Origin: Roseateles sp. DAIF2
Lineage (GTDB): Bacteria > Pseudomonadota > Gammaproteobacteria > Burkholderiales > Burkholderiaceae_C
Direction of reading: 5' to 3'
Assembly (NCBI RefSeq): GCF_015624425.1
Contig: NZ_CP049919.1
Span: forward strand, 1,178,001-1,242,000
DNA: 64,000 nucleotides
The position numbers and the translations under genes were made by a program. Positions within the stretch are counted from its first letter, which is position 1; the number at the start of each line of letters is the position of its first letter. Under the pieces are notes generated by a model. It had not been told where the DNA came from. It saw nothing but the letters and a program-made list of their open reading frames with translations, and ran no database searches. This document shows positions 42,905-51,744 of this stretch, in pieces.

Positions 42905-42979
42905 GGTTATAAGAAGCGGCTATTTGGTGCGCCGCACAAGCGCTCGTTAGAATTGGGGGTTATTACTAGGGCCCCGCTC

Positions 42980-43753
42980 ATGAGTGCTTTCAACGAAGAA
43001 CAGGTGCTGAGCGTCCGTCACTGGACCGACCGGCTTTTCAGCTTCACCACCACCCGCGACGCCGCCTTCCGCTTCCAGAACGGCCATTTCACGATGCTGG
43101 GCTTGAAGGTCGAGGGCCGCCCGCTGCTGCGCGCCTACAGCGTGGCCAGCGCCAACCATGAAGAGCATCTGGAGTTCTTCAGCATCAAGGTGCAGGACGG
43201 CCCGCTGACCTCGCGCCTGCAGCATCTGCAGCCGGGCGACAAGCTGCTGATCGGCCGCAAGCCCACCGGCACCCTGCTGACCGACTACCTGCATCCCGGC
43301 AAGAACCTGTGGATGCTGGCCACCGGCACCGGCCTGGCCCCCTTCCTGAGCCTGATCCGCGATCCGAACACCTACGAGCGCTTCGAGAAGGTGATCCTGG
43401 TGCACGGCTGCCGCCATGTGAACGAGCTGGCCTACCAGGACCTGATCACCAAGGAACTGCACGAGCATGAGTTTCTGGGCGAGTTCGCCAGCCAGCAGCT
43501 GCTGTACTACCCGACCGTGACCCGCGAGCCCTTCCGCAACCAGGGCCGCATCACGAACCTGCTGGAAGAGGGCAAGATCGAGGCCGACCTGGGCCTGCCC
43601 AAGCTGGACGTGGCCAACGACCGCGTGATGATCTGCGGCAGCCCGGCGATGCTGAAGGACCTGAAGCATCTGCTGGAGTCGCGCGGCTTCGACGAGGGCT
43701 CGACCCAGACCCCGGGCCATTTCGTGATCGAACGCGCCTTCGCCGAGCAGTAA
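42980..43753 (+). CDS. fpr: Ferredoxin-NADP reductase
   Basis: A 257-residue FAD-dependent ferredoxin/flavodoxin-NADP reductase. The FAD motif RAYSVASANHEEHLEFFSIKV and the NADP-side motif WMLATGTGLAPFLSLIRDPNTYERFEKVILVHGCR are clear, as is VMICGSPAMLKDLKHLLESRGF. The short C-terminus ending VIERAFAEQ is typical of the bacterial subclass II enzyme. It supplies electrons to ferredoxin-dependent processes and oxidative-stress responses. The ATG at 42980 is preferred to 42953 by homology of the N-terminus. Confidence 0.94.
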   Translation: MSAFNEEQVLSVRHWTDRLFSFTTTRDAAFRFQNGHFTMLGLKVEGRPLLRAYSVASANHEEHLEFFSIKVQDGPLTSRLQHLQPGDKLLIGRKPTGTLLTDYLHPGKNLWMLATGTGLAPFLSLIRDPNTYERFEKVILVHGCRHVNELAYQDLITKELHEHEFLGEFASQQLLYYPTVTREPFRNQGRITNLLEEGKIEADLGLPKLDVANDRVMICGSPAMLKDLKHLLESRGFDEGSTQTPGHFVIERAFAEQ

Positions 43754-43779
43754 GCCGGCCGGCATCGGCACCCAATGAG

Positions 43780-43808
43780 AAGGGCCCGCAGTGCGGGCCC
43801 TTTGCTTT
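43780..43808 (+). terminator. Rho-independent terminator after fpr
   Basis: Ten-base arms AAGGGCCCGC (43780-43789) and GCGGGCCCTT (43793-43802) with a 3-base loop, followed by TGCTTTT. It sits 26 bases after the fpr stop. Confidence 0.9.
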
Positions 43809-43823
43809 TGGAAGCGTGGACTG

Positions 43824-45074
43824 TCACTCCAGCCAGAGCTGGTCCAGGTCCTGGAAGCGCCAGGAGGCCGGCGGCTCGACGCCGACGATCTTGTCGGCCG
43901 CGTCCGGGTCGGCCAGGTCCAGCTCGAAGGCCGGGCTCAGGCGGTGCTGCTCCTCGGCGGTGTAGAACACCTTGATCCTGGGCTTTAGCAACGAGTCCTT
44001 GCCCTGGGCGACGATCACCGCCAGCCGGTTCGACTGCAGCCGTACCAGCGAGCCGACCGGGTAGATGCCCAGCGCCTTGACGAAATGCTGGAAGATCATC
44101 GGGTCGAACTGACCCTTGGCCTGGGCCATGTGGCGCATCGCCTCGCCCGGATCCCAGGGGGCGCGGTAGGGGCGGCGCGAGGTGACCGCGTCGTAGACAT
44201 CGCAGATCGCCGCCATGCGCGCCAGCGGCGCGATGCGGGCACCGGCCAGCGCGTCGGGATAGCCGCTGCCGTCGATGCGCTCATGGTGGTGCAGCACCGC
44301 GTCCAGCACCGCGGCGCTGAAGCCGCCCTCCTTGACCAGCATCTCGTGGCCGCGCTTCGCATGGGTGCGCAGCAGGGCCATTTCCTCGTCGCTGAGCCGG
44401 CCGGGCTTGCTCAGCAGCTCGGGCTCGATCGCGGTGATCGCGGCCTTGCCGACGTCCAGCAGCAGCCCGGCCAGGCCGGCCTCGCGCACCTTGTCGTCGG
44501 GCAGGCCCATCTGCCGCGCCAGGCCGACCATCAGCGCGCAGGTGGCCACCGCATGCATATAGGTGTAGTCGTCCACGGTCTTGAGCCGGGAGATGCTGAT
44601 CAGCGCATTCGGCTTGTCGCTGACCGAGCTCATCACGTCCTCGACCACCGGCACGCAGGTCTGCGCGTCGAGCGCCTGGCCGAGGCGGGCCTGGGTGAAC
44701 AGCTCTACCACGGCGCCCAGCGAGCGGCGGCTCACATCCAGCGCCGCGGTGTATTCGGGCCCGGCGCTGGCGATCGCGGGATGGGGCTCCGGCAGCGGTG
44801 GGGCGGCTGCCGGGGTGTCGGCGGCCGGCGATGGCGCGATGGGCGGGGGCGCGGCCTCGGCGGGCGCTTCCGGCGCGACGTCCAGGCCGAGCGCGGTGTC
44901 GATCACCACTTCCTGGATGCCGGCCTCCCGGATGCGCTCGATGTCGCGCGCGTCGCGCAGCAGGAAGCGCGAGCGCCAGAAGGGATGGTTCATCCACGAG
45001 CCAGTCAGCTGGTGGAGAAACATGCCCAGGCGCAGCTGGTGGGTGGGGATCGTTTTCAGCACGGGCGGGAGCAT
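43824..45074 (-). CDS. HD-GYP protein with degenerate HD motif
   Basis: A 416-residue DUF3391-HD-GYP protein. The N-terminal DUF3391 domain is MLPPVLKTIPTHQLRLGMFLHQL onward, a Pro/Ala-rich linker covers about 68-104, and the HD-GYP domain about 150-340. HD-GYP enzymes hydrolyse cyclic di-GMP. The GYP loop is intact (HHHERIDGSGYPDAL), but the signature HD reads LLLDVGK: Leu206 replaces the metal-binding His, while Asp207, Gly209 and Lys210 remain. Catalysis may be lost or altered. The ATG at 45074 gives the standard DUF3391 start. It is divergent from the cupin gene. Confidence 0.88.
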   Translation of the reverse strand: MLPPVLKTIPTHQLRLGMFLHQLTGSWMNHPFWRSRFLLRDARDIERIREAGIQEVVIDTALGLDVAPEAPAEAAPPPIAPSPAADTPAAAPPLPEPHPAIASAGPEYTAALDVSRRSLGAVVELFTQARLGQALDAQTCVPVVEDVMSSVSDKPNALISISRLKTVDDYTYMHAVATCALMVGLARQMGLPDDKVREAGLAGLLLDVGKAAITAIEPELLSKPGRLSDEEMALLRTHAKRGHEMLVKEGGFSAAVLDAVLHHHERIDGSGYPDALAGARIAPLARMAAICDVYDAVTSRRPYRAPWDPGEAMRHMAQAKGQFDPMIFQHFVKALGIYPVGSLVRLQSNRLAVIVAQGKDSLLKPRIKVFYTAEEQHRLSPAFELDLADPDAADKIVGVEPPASWRFQDLDQLWLE

Positions 45075-45254
45075 GCCAGCAAATCGCGCAGTATTTCGCA
45101 CTGCGGCCGGCGCGGCCCCGGGGCGCCGTGCAATTTGTTGCAGACCATGCCCCATGGCGGAGCAGGGCTTGTCTGGATGCCCGCGCGGCGGGCCTGGGCC
45201 AGCATGGGCCGGGGCATGCGCCCCTGCTTCACACATCCAACAAGGAGCCCTCAC

Positions 45255-45668
45255 ATGCAAGAGTCGAACTCATTCCCTCTCTGGTCGCGGCGCCTCCTGG
45301 CCGGGCTGGCGCTGGCCGGCGCCACCGGGCTGCTGCTCGCGCAGGCGCCCGGCCTGACGCGCCAGCTGGTGGGCCGCGCCGAAGTCTCGGCGCCGGGGCG
45401 CGAGGCGGTGGTCGCGCGGGTCGAGGTGGCGCCTGGCGCCAAGGCCGGCCGCCACACCCATCCGGGCGACGAGATCAGTTATGTGCTGGAGGGCGAGGCG
45501 ACCCTGCTGATCGACGGCCAGGCGCCGCGCACCGTCAAGGCCGGCGAGAGCTTCGTGATCCCGGCCGGCGTCGTGCACGACGCCCACAACGACACCGCGG
45601 CGCCGATCAAGCTGGTCGGCGTCTATGTGGTCGAGAAGGGCAAGCCGCTGGCGACGCCCGTGCCCTGA
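45255..45668 (+). CDS. Exported cupin-domain protein
   Basis: A 137-residue exported single-domain cupin. After an N-terminal hydrophobic segment (RRLLAGLALAGATGLLLAQA), the conserved cupin motif 1 is GRHTHPGDEISYVLEGEATLLIDG (metal His/His/Glu), and motif 2 is VIPAGVVHDAHNDTAAP. Metal binding is expected; the enzymatic role is not known for this group. AAGGAG precedes the ATG by 7 bases. It is in its own transcription unit, convergent with the chemoreceptor gene. Confidence 0.85.
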   Translation: MQESNSFPLWSRRLLAGLALAGATGLLLAQAPGLTRQLVGRAEVSAPGREAVVARVEVAPGAKAGRHTHPGDEISYVLEGEATLLIDGQAPRTVKAGESFVIPAGVVHDAHNDTAAPIKLVGVYVVEKGKPLATPVP

Positions 45669-45675
45669 GCCCTGC

Positions 45676-47301
45676 TCAGGCCCGCGCCAGCTTGGCGGCG
45701 CGGCGCAGCGCCACCGCATCGGGCGGGGCCTCGCCGGCCTGGCCCTGCAGGCGGAACACGCTGACCGAGTTGGCCACCTCCTGGGCCTTCTCGTTCAGCC
45801 CCAGCGCGGCGGCCGAGACCTGTTCGACCAGGGCGGCGTTCTGCTGCGTCAGGCTGTCGAGCTGGGCCACCGAGGCATTGATCTGGTCCATGCCCTGCAT
45901 CTGCTCGTTCATGCCCTGGCTGATGCGGGTGATCAGGCCATGCACCTCCTCCACCGCGTGCTGCACCTCGCCCATCGCGCGGCTGGCGTTCTGCACCTGG
46001 TTGCCGCCCTCGGCGACGCGCTCGCTGGAGGCCTGGATCAGCCCCCGCACCTCCTTGGCGGCTTCGGAGGTGCGCTGCGCCAGGGTGCGCACCTCGGCCG
46101 CGACGACCGCGAAGCCGCGGCCCTGCTCGCCGGCGCGCGCGGCTTCCACCGCGGCGTTCAGCGCCAGGATATTGGTCTGGAAGGCGATGCTGTCGACCAC
46201 CTGGATGATGTCGGCGATGCGCGCCGAGGCCTCGCTGATGTTCTGCATGGTCGTGGCCACCGCGGCCACCGCGGAGGCGCTGCGCTGGCTGACCTGGCGC
46301 GCCGCGTCGGCCTGGCCGGCGGCGGTGGCGGCCATGTCGGTGCTGGCATGCACGGTGCTGGTGATCTGCTCCATCGAGGAGGCGGTCTGCTGCAGATTGC
46401 TGGCCTGGGTCTCGGTGCGGCCCGACAGGTCCTGATTCCCGGCCGAGATCGCCTGCGAGCCCTGGCGCACCTGCATCACGCCGATGCGGGCATCGCGCAC
46501 GATCGACATCAGGTTGACGTTCAGCTGCGCCAGCGCCGCGGTGGCGCGGCCGATCTCGTCGCGTCGCGTGCTCTTGATGTGCTGGGTCAGGTCGCCGGCC
46601 GCGATGCGGTTGGCGAAGCGCACCAGCGATTCGATCGGCGCGATCGCGGTGCCGCGCAGATACCAACCGCCCAGCAGGGCCAGCAGCGCGATGCCCAGCG
46701 CGCCCCCGCCGATCGCCCAGCCGCCGCTGTCCGCCAGGCCATGGCCCAGCCACAGGCCGGAGAGCCCCGCGAGCAGCACGGTCAGGCTCATGCGCGCGCC
46801 CAGGCTCAGGCGCAGCGCGTCGCGCACGCGCCCGCCCAGCGAGATGTCGACCAGCTGGCCCTGGCGCAGCCGCATCGAGCCGCCGTCGCCCTGCTGGCGC
46901 ATGCGGGCGTACAGGGCCTCGGCGGCCTGCACCTCGTGGCGCTCGGGCTCGGTGCGCACCGACATGAAGCCGTTGGGCTGGCCGCGTTCGTCCAGCAGCG
47001 GCGTCACATTGGCCTGCACCCAGTAGAAGTCGCCGTCCTTGCGGCGGTTCTTCACCATCGCCGACCAGGGCTGGCCGCTCTGGATGGTCTCCCACATGTC
47101 GCGGAAGGCTTCGGGCGGCATGTCCGGATGCCGGATCATGTTGTGGGGCTGGCCCAGCAGTTCGGCGCGCTCATAGCCGCTGACCGAGATGAAGGCGCTG
47201 TTGCAGTAGAGGATGCGCCCCTGGAGGTCGGTGGTGGAAACCAGCGTCTCGCCGCGTGGGAACGGGAATTCGCGCTGGGTCACGGGCCCATTGTTTCGCA
47301 T
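45676..47301 (-). CDS. PAS-containing chemoreceptor (Aer-like)
   Basis: A 541-residue methyl-accepting chemotaxis protein. The N-terminal PAS domain (about 15-115: [40 protein letters not shown]) resembles the Aer energy sensor, which binds FAD. Two closely spaced membrane segments at about 165-210 precede a HAMP domain and the signalling hairpin [38 protein letters not shown]. There is no periplasmic sensor domain, as expected for Aer-type redox/energy taxis. The ATG at 47301 has AGGGGG upstream. Confidence 0.93.
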   Translation of the reverse strand: MRNNGPVTQREFPFPRGETLVSTTDLQGRILYCNSAFISVSGYERAELLGQPHNMIRHPDMPPEAFRDMWETIQSGQPWSAMVKNRRKDGDFYWVQANVTPLLDERGQPNGFMSVRTEPERHEVQAAEALYARMRQQGDGGSMRLRQGQLVDISLGGRVRDALRLSLGARMSLTVLLAGLSGLWLGHGLADSGGWAIGGGALGIALLALLGGWYLRGTAIAPIESLVRFANRIAAGDLTQHIKSTRRDEIGRATAALAQLNVNLMSIVRDARIGVMQVRQGSQAISAGNQDLSGRTETQASNLQQTASSMEQITSTVHASTDMAATAAGQADAARQVSQRSASAVAAVATTMQNISEASARIADIIQVVDSIAFQTNILALNAAVEAARAGEQGRGFAVVAAEVRTLAQRTSEAAKEVRGLIQASSERVAEGGNQVQNASRAMGEVQHAVEEVHGLITRISQGMNEQMQGMDQINASVAQLDSLTQQNAALVEQVSAAALGLNEKAQEVANSVSVFRLQGQAGEAPPDAVALRRAAKLARA

Positions 47302-47436
47302 GAGGACACCCCCTGTTGCCAAGCCGCATCGCGGCGAAAGCCTGTCCGGCGGCGCACGGGAACTTTTTGCTTCCCTTTTGTGCGCATAGCGAGCATAGCG
47401 GCGCGACGGGGGCGCCGCCAACAAATTTTGTTGCAG

Positions 47437-47465
47437 AAAAACGAAGCCCGCCGGAGGGCGGGCTT
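47437..47465 (-). terminator. Terminator after the TonB-like gene
   Basis: Nine-base arms AAGCCCGCC (47444-47452) and GGCGGGCTT (47457-47465). On the minus strand the hairpin is followed by CGTTTTT. It lies about 90 bases past the TonB-like stop. Confidence 0.85.
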
Positions 47466-47553
47466 GGGGCTCGGAGCTCAGTCACGCCGCTTGCGGGCGG
47501 CTTGGCCTTCACATGGCGTCGCCGAGCCTGCGGGGGCTCGGCTCGGTCCATGT

Positions 47554-47889
47554 TCAGTCCTCGTTGCGGAACACCAGCTTGACCTCGTGGGTCTGCTTCT
47601 CGCCGCTGGCCTCGAAGCGCCAGTCCATCAGCGCGCGGGTGACGGCGCGGTCGAACACGCGGCGCGGCTCGGCTTCGACGATGCTGACCTCGGTGACCTT
47701 GCCCTCGCCGTCGATCGACATCTTGGCCTTGACCACGCCGCTGCTGATCGATTGCTGGGCGGCCTCGCGCGGGAACTCGGGCGGGACCTTCTTGATGACC
47801 TTGGGCGTCGAGGCCTGGGCGGCGAAGGTGGCGGCCAGCGCGGTGGCGGCCAGGATCTTGCCCAGGGTGGAAAGGGGATGCTGCTTCAT
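47554..47889 (-). CDS. TonB C-terminal domain protein
   Basis: A 111-residue exported protein with a signal peptide (LGKILAATALAATFAAQA) and then a bare TonB C-terminal domain: PPEFPREAAQQSISSGVVKAKMSIDGEGKVTEVSIVEAEPRRVFDRAVTRALMDWRFE. The usual Pro-rich spacer and membrane anchor of TonB are missing. It probably acts as a periplasmic adaptor rather than a full energy transducer. It is 55 bases downstream of the second chemoreceptor gene start region on the same strand and ends before a terminator. Confidence 0.88.
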   Translation of the reverse strand: MKQHPLSTLGKILAATALAATFAAQASTPKVIKKVPPEFPREAAQQSISSGVVKAKMSIDGEGKVTEVSIVEAEPRRVFDRAVTRALMDWRFEASGEKQTHEVKLVFRNED

Positions 47890-47944
47890 GCGGAACCTCG
47901 TGAGTGCGATGAATGGGGAAGAAGAAGGAAGGGCGGTTGCTAGC

Positions 47945-49501
47945 TCAGGCCGCGCTCGGCGCGGCGCGGAAGAAGCCGACCGCGTCCAGCAGGCGCGAGG
48001 AGCTCTGCTTGAGTTCGTCGGTCGAGCGGCTCAGCTCGTCGACCAGGGTGGTGTTCTGCTGCGTGGTCTGGTCCAGCTCGCTCATCGCGCTGTTGACCAC
48101 GCCGACGCCGGCGGCCTGTTCCTGGGCCGAATGCGAGATCTCCTCGATCAACTGGCCCATGTTGTTGACCTCGTCGACCACCGAGCGGATGGTCGCGCCG
48201 GCGTTGTTGACCAGCTCGGTGCCGGCCTCGACCTTGACGGACGACTCCTGGATCAGCACCTTGATCTCCTTGGCGGCCTGGGCGCTGCGCGAGGCCAGCG
48301 CGCGCACCTCGGAGGCGACCACCGCGAAGCCCTTGCCATGCTCGCCGGCGCGTGCGGCCTCGACCGCGGCGTTCAGCGCCAGGATGTTGGTCTGGAAAGC
48401 GATGCCGTCGATCACGCCGATGATGTCGCCGATCTTCTTCGAGCTCTGGCTGATCGCTTCCATCGTCGTCACGACCTCGGTCACCACCGCGCCGCCGGCC
48501 GAGGCCGACTGGCGCGCCTTGCTGGCGATGCCGGCGGCCTTGCGGGTCAGCTGGCTGGCGCCGTTCAGATTCGAGGCGATCTGCTCGACGGAGGCGGCGG
48601 TGTTCTGCAGGCTCGCGGCGGAGCGCGCGGTGCGGTCCGACAGGTCCTGGTTGTTGCCGGCGATCAGGCCGGAGTTGTGCGCCACCTCGCCGGCGGCCGA
48701 GCTGACGCTCTGCACCACGCCGGACAGCGCCAGCTGCATGTCGCGCATCGCGGCGAGCATCTGCGACAGCTCGTCGCTGCCCTCGACCTCGATGCGCTGG
48801 GTCAGGTCGCCGGCGGCGATCGCCTGCGCGGCGGACTGGGCCTTGCGCGCCGGCAGCACGATCGAGCGGGCGATCGTGAAGCCGCCGCCGCCGCCGATCG
48901 CGACGGCCGCGATCACCATCACCGCGGTCACCAGCATCGAGTTGCGGGCCAGCTCGCCGCCGGAGACGGCCAGGGTGCGGGCGTTCTCGAACTGCAGATC
49001 CACCAGGCCCTTCAGGCCGTTCTGGTAGGCCTGCTGAGCCGGGCGCACGTCGGTGATCAGGCTCTCGCGCGATTCGTCCGGGTTGCCGGCCTCGGCCACC
49101 TTGCGGAACTTGGCGACCGCGGCCATGAACTTGGTCTCGGTCTCGCGCACCTGGGCGATCAGCTCCTTCTCCTTGGCGTCGTTGCCGGCGCCCAGGCTGG
49201 AGAGCTGCTTCTCGGTGTCGGCGATGGCCTCGTCGATCGCGGCGTTCTGGCGCTTGATCTGGCGTGCCTCGTCGAGCAGGATCAGGTCGCGCGCGGCGCG
49301 GGCGATCACGTTGACATTGCCCTCCAGCGCGTTCGCTGCGGCAATCTTCACCAGGCTGGTGTTGGCGGTGCTGTCCAGGTCATGGGCCAGGCGGCTGGCG
49401 TTCTGGGCGCCGAAAGCGCCGATCGCAATCAGCAGCAGCAGGAGCAGGGCGTAGCTGACGAACAGGCGTTGGCTGATGCGCAGCTGTGACAGAAGCTTCA
49501 T
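47945..49501 (-). CDS. Methyl-accepting chemotaxis protein, Tar/Tsr layout
   Basis: A 518-residue chemoreceptor with TM1 at about 12-32, a periplasmic four-helix-bundle ligand domain to about 180, TM2 at about 185-207 and a HAMP domain ([35 protein letters not shown]). The signalling tip is [42 protein letters not shown]. The ligand is unknown. A sigma-28-like promoter lies about 70 bases upstream, and GAGGGA precedes the ATG at 49501. The TonB-like gene lies on its 5' to 3' path downstream. Confidence 0.93.
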   Translation of the reverse strand: MKLLSQLRISQRLFVSYALLLLLLIAIGAFGAQNASRLAHDLDSTANTSLVKIAAANALEGNVNVIARAARDLILLDEARQIKRQNAAIDEAIADTEKQLSSLGAGNDAKEKELIAQVRETETKFMAAVAKFRKVAEAGNPDESRESLITDVRPAQQAYQNGLKGLVDLQFENARTLAVSGGELARNSMLVTAVMVIAAVAIGGGGGFTIARSIVLPARKAQSAAQAIAAGDLTQRIEVEGSDELSQMLAAMRDMQLALSGVVQSVSSAAGEVAHNSGLIAGNNQDLSDRTARSAASLQNTAASVEQIASNLNGASQLTRKAAGIASKARQSASAGGAVVTEVVTTMEAISQSSKKIGDIIGVIDGIAFQTNILALNAAVEAARAGEHGKGFAVVASEVRALASRSAQAAKEIKVLIQESSVKVEAGTELVNNAGATIRSVVDEVNNMGQLIEEISHSAQEQAAGVGVVNSAMSELDQTTQQNTTLVDELSRSTDELKQSSSRLLDAVGFFRAAPSAA

Positions 49502-49571
49502 CTGAAGATCCCTCGGTTCGATCAAATCAAAGATGTTTTTCTTGCGCCCAGCGGTACGGGGCGTGCCCGCA

Positions 49572-49598
49572 CTATCGGTGGGAATGCACTCCGCTTGA
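49572..49598 (-). promoter_or_regulatory. Candidate sigma-28 (FliA) promoter of the chemoreceptor
   Basis: On the minus strand TCAAG (complement of 49594-49598) is followed after 15 bases by CCGATAG (complement of 49572-49578). It is close to the flagellar sigma consensus and about 70 bases upstream of the chemoreceptor start, the expected control for a late chemotaxis gene. Confidence 0.65.
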
Positions 49599-49680
49599 GG
49601 GGGTGTGATTCAGGCCCGCGTAAGCCACGTGATAAAGATCGCAGTTACAAGCCGAAACCAAGGGTTTATCCGGGTCCATG

Positions 49681-49721
49681 CAAAAGGCCCGCCGTCGCCC
49701 TCGAGGGCGGCCGGCGGGCCT
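49681..49721 (-). terminator. Terminator after the cytochrome operon
   Basis: Ten-base arms AGGCCCGCCG (49685-49694) and CGGCGGGCCT (49712-49721), with an inner GCCC/GGGC hairpin at 49697-49708. On the minus strand TTTTG follows. It lies 22 bases past the triheme cytochrome stop. Confidence 0.85.
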
Positions 49722-49742
49722 GGGGTCAGGTCTTGCCTCGGG

Positions 49743-51005
49743 TTACTTGTGCTGCAGCACGTCGAGCGGACGGATGTCGCCGGCCTTGTTGCCCCAGCTG
49801 TTGCGCAGATGGCTGGCCACCGCGGCGATCTCGTGGTCGCTCAGCACGCCGGCGAAGGGCGGCATGCCGAAGGGGCGCGGGTTGCCGGCGGTGGCCGGCG
49901 CGAAGCCGCCGCGCAGCATGATGCGCAGCACATTGGCGCCGCTGTCCATCGTCACCGCACGGTTGCCGGCCAGCGCCGGATAGATGCCCGGCACGCCCTC
50001 GCCCTGCGCGCCATGGCAGCTGGCGCAATGCTGCTCGTAGAGCTTGGCGCCCAGCTCGCGCAGGCCCGGCTCGGGGCGCGGCGGTTTGGCGCGCGCGTGG
50101 GCCTGCAGCGGCAGGCCGCGCAGATAGCTGCTCATCGCGTCCAGGTCGGCATCGCTCAGGTGCTGGGTGCTGCCCAGCACCACCTCGGCCATCGGGCCGA
50201 GCGCGGTCGCATGCTCGTTGCGGCCGCTGCGCAGCCATTGGCGCAGCGCCTCGGGGCTCCAGCGCGCGACGCTGGCCTCGGCGGTGTCATGCAGCGAGGG
50301 CGCATACCAGCCCAGGCCCTCGAGCAAGCCGCCGCTGAAGTCGGCCGGCCCGCCGTTGGCGCCCAGGCCGTTGCGCGGCGCATGGCAGGCGCTGCAATGG
50401 CCCAGGCCCTGCACCAGATAGGCGCCGCGGTTCCAGACCTCGCCGCGGCCGGGGTCGGGTCTGAACACCTCGGGCCGGAAGTACAGCGCGCGCCAGACGG
50501 CCAGCGCGGCCTGGGTGTTGTAGGGGAAGCGCAGCTCCGACTCGCGCCGCGGCTGCGCCACCGGCGCCAGGCTCTGCAGATAGGCGAACAGCGCGTCGCT
50601 GTCGGCGCGGGTCACCAGCGCGTAATTGGTGTAGGGGAAGGCCGGGCTGAGCAGCCGGCCGTCGCGCCCGCGTCCGTTGTGCAGCGCGCGCCAGAAGTCG
50701 TCGGCATCCCAGGCGCCCAGGCCGGTCTCGGCATGCGGGGTCAGGTTGGGCGCGAACACCGCGCCGAAGGGCGTCGGCACCGCGCGGCCGCCGGCGTAGG
50801 CTTGGCCGCCGCGGGTGGTGTGGCAGCCCATGCAGTTGCCGGCGCGCGCCAGGTAGGCGCCGCGCTCGACCAGGGCCGGCGTGGCGCGGAAGGCATCGGC
50901 GCCCGCCGGTTGCTCGTCCAGGCGGTTCAGGCCGTAGATCGCCGCGGCGCCGGCCGCGCCGAGCAGCAACAGGGCGGCCGCGACCCAGCGGCGGGCGCGG
51001 CTCAT
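49743..51005 (-). CDS. Triheme cytochrome c (dehydrogenase-type subunit)
   Basis: A 420-residue membrane-anchored cytochrome with three heme c motifs: CMGCH (about 57-61), CSACH (about 205-209) and CASCH (about 330-334). It follows the layout of cytochrome subunits of membrane alcohol/aldehyde/gluconate dehydrogenases. A single N-terminal hydrophobic segment (WVAAALLLLGAAGAAAIYGL) anchors it. Conserved NLTPHAETGLGAWDADDFWRALHNGRG supports the family. The ATG at 51005 overlaps the stop of the diheme gene (ATGA). No dehydrogenase large subunit is adjacent, so the electron donor is unknown. Confidence 0.9.
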   Translation of the reverse strand: MSRARRWVAAALLLLGAAGAAAIYGLNRLDEQPAGADAFRATPALVERGAYLARAGNCMGCHTTRGGQAYAGGRAVPTPFGAVFAPNLTPHAETGLGAWDADDFWRALHNGRGRDGRLLSPAFPYTNYALVTRADSDALFAYLQSLAPVAQPRRESELRFPYNTQAALAVWRALYFRPEVFRPDPGRGEVWNRGAYLVQGLGHCSACHAPRNGLGANGGPADFSGGLLEGLGWYAPSLHDTAEASVARWSPEALRQWLRSGRNEHATALGPMAEVVLGSTQHLSDADLDAMSSYLRGLPLQAHARAKPPRPEPGLRELGAKLYEQHCASCHGAQGEGVPGIYPALAGNRAVTMDSGANVLRIMLRGGFAPATAGNPRPFGMPPFAGVLSDHEIAAVASHLRNSWGNKAGDIRPLDVLQHK

Positions 51006-51709
51006 CGCAGGCCTCCGCATTGCAGCGGCAGCGGCGCGGCATGTGTCGCTGCCGGCTTGGGATCGGGCGGTAGCGGTCGCGCGGCCAGCCATTGGGAGAC
51101 CGCGTTGATCTCCTCGGGGTTCAGGCGCTTGGCGATGCCGGCCATGCAGTCCGGCGCCACCGCGTGGCGCTGGCCGCTGCGCCAGGCGCCGAGCTGGCCG
51201 TTCAGATAATCGCGCGGCAGGCCCAGCAGGCCGGGGATGAAGGGCGCGACGCCGGTCAGCTTCTCGCCATGGCAGGCCACGCAGGCCGGGATGCCGCGCG
51301 CCTTGTCGCCCTGCAGCGCCAGCGCCTCGCCGCGCGCCAGGGCGGTGGGCTCCACCGTGGGGCGCTGCGGCGGCGCATAGGGCAGATCCAGGCCGGCGAA
51401 ATAGCCGGCCAGCTCAAGCAGATAGGCGTCGGAAAGCGGCGCGATCAGCTCGCTCATCAGGCCGTAGTCGCGCCGGCCGTCGCGGAAGTTCAGCAGCTGC
51501 TTGTACAGATAGCCCTGCGGCTTGCCGGCCAGGCGCGGGTAATAGCCGTCGGCCGCGGCACGTCCCTCCTTGCCATGGCAGGGCAGGCAGGCCTGGGCGC
51601 GCTGCGCCAGGCTGTCCTCGACACGCGGCGCGGCCGCGGGGGCGCCGCCGAGCAGGCTCAGCAGCAGGAGCAGGGGGATCTGGCGGGGCGAGGGCAACAT
51701 GGGGCCCAT
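51002..51709 (-). CDS. Diheme cytochrome c, c4-like
   Basis: A 235-residue exported protein with two class I cytochrome c domains. Heme sites are CLPCH (in AQACLPCHGKEGRAAADGYYPRLAGKP) and CVACH (in GIPACVACHGEKLTGVAPFIPGLLG), the cytochrome c4 layout. The signal peptide ends GGAPAAAPRV. The start is either of two in-frame ATGs (51709 or 51700), both inside a 27-bp palindrome. It is translationally coupled to the triheme cytochrome gene and probably feeds or accepts electrons from it. Confidence 0.88.
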   Translation of the reverse strand: MGPMLPSPRQIPLLLLLSLLGGAPAAAPRVEDSLAQRAQACLPCHGKEGRAAADGYYPRLAGKPQGYLYKQLLNFRDGRRDYGLMSELIAPLSDAYLLELAGYFAGLDLPYAPPQRPTVEPTALARGEALALQGDKARGIPACVACHGEKLTGVAPFIPGLLGLPRDYLNGQLGAWRSGQRHAVAPDCMAGIAKRLNPEEINAVSQWLAARPLPPDPKPAATHAAPLPLQCGGLR

Positions 51710-51717
51710 GTTGCCCT
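51691..51717. promoter_or_regulatory. 27-bp palindrome over the cytochrome start codons
   Basis: Thirteen-base perfect arms AGGGCAACATGGG (51691-51703) and CCCATGTTGCCCT (51705-51717) around a single G. Both candidate start codons of the diheme cytochrome lie inside it. It could be a protein-binding operator or an mRNA hairpin limiting initiation. Confidence 0.6.
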
Positions 51718-51744
51718 GGTGCGGGCCGTGGCAAAAGGAGCAGA

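Noticed and set aside
47302..47436. Sigma-28 or sigma-54 promoter before the Aer-like receptor
   Set aside because: No acceptable -35/-10 or -24/-12 pair could be found on the minus strand.
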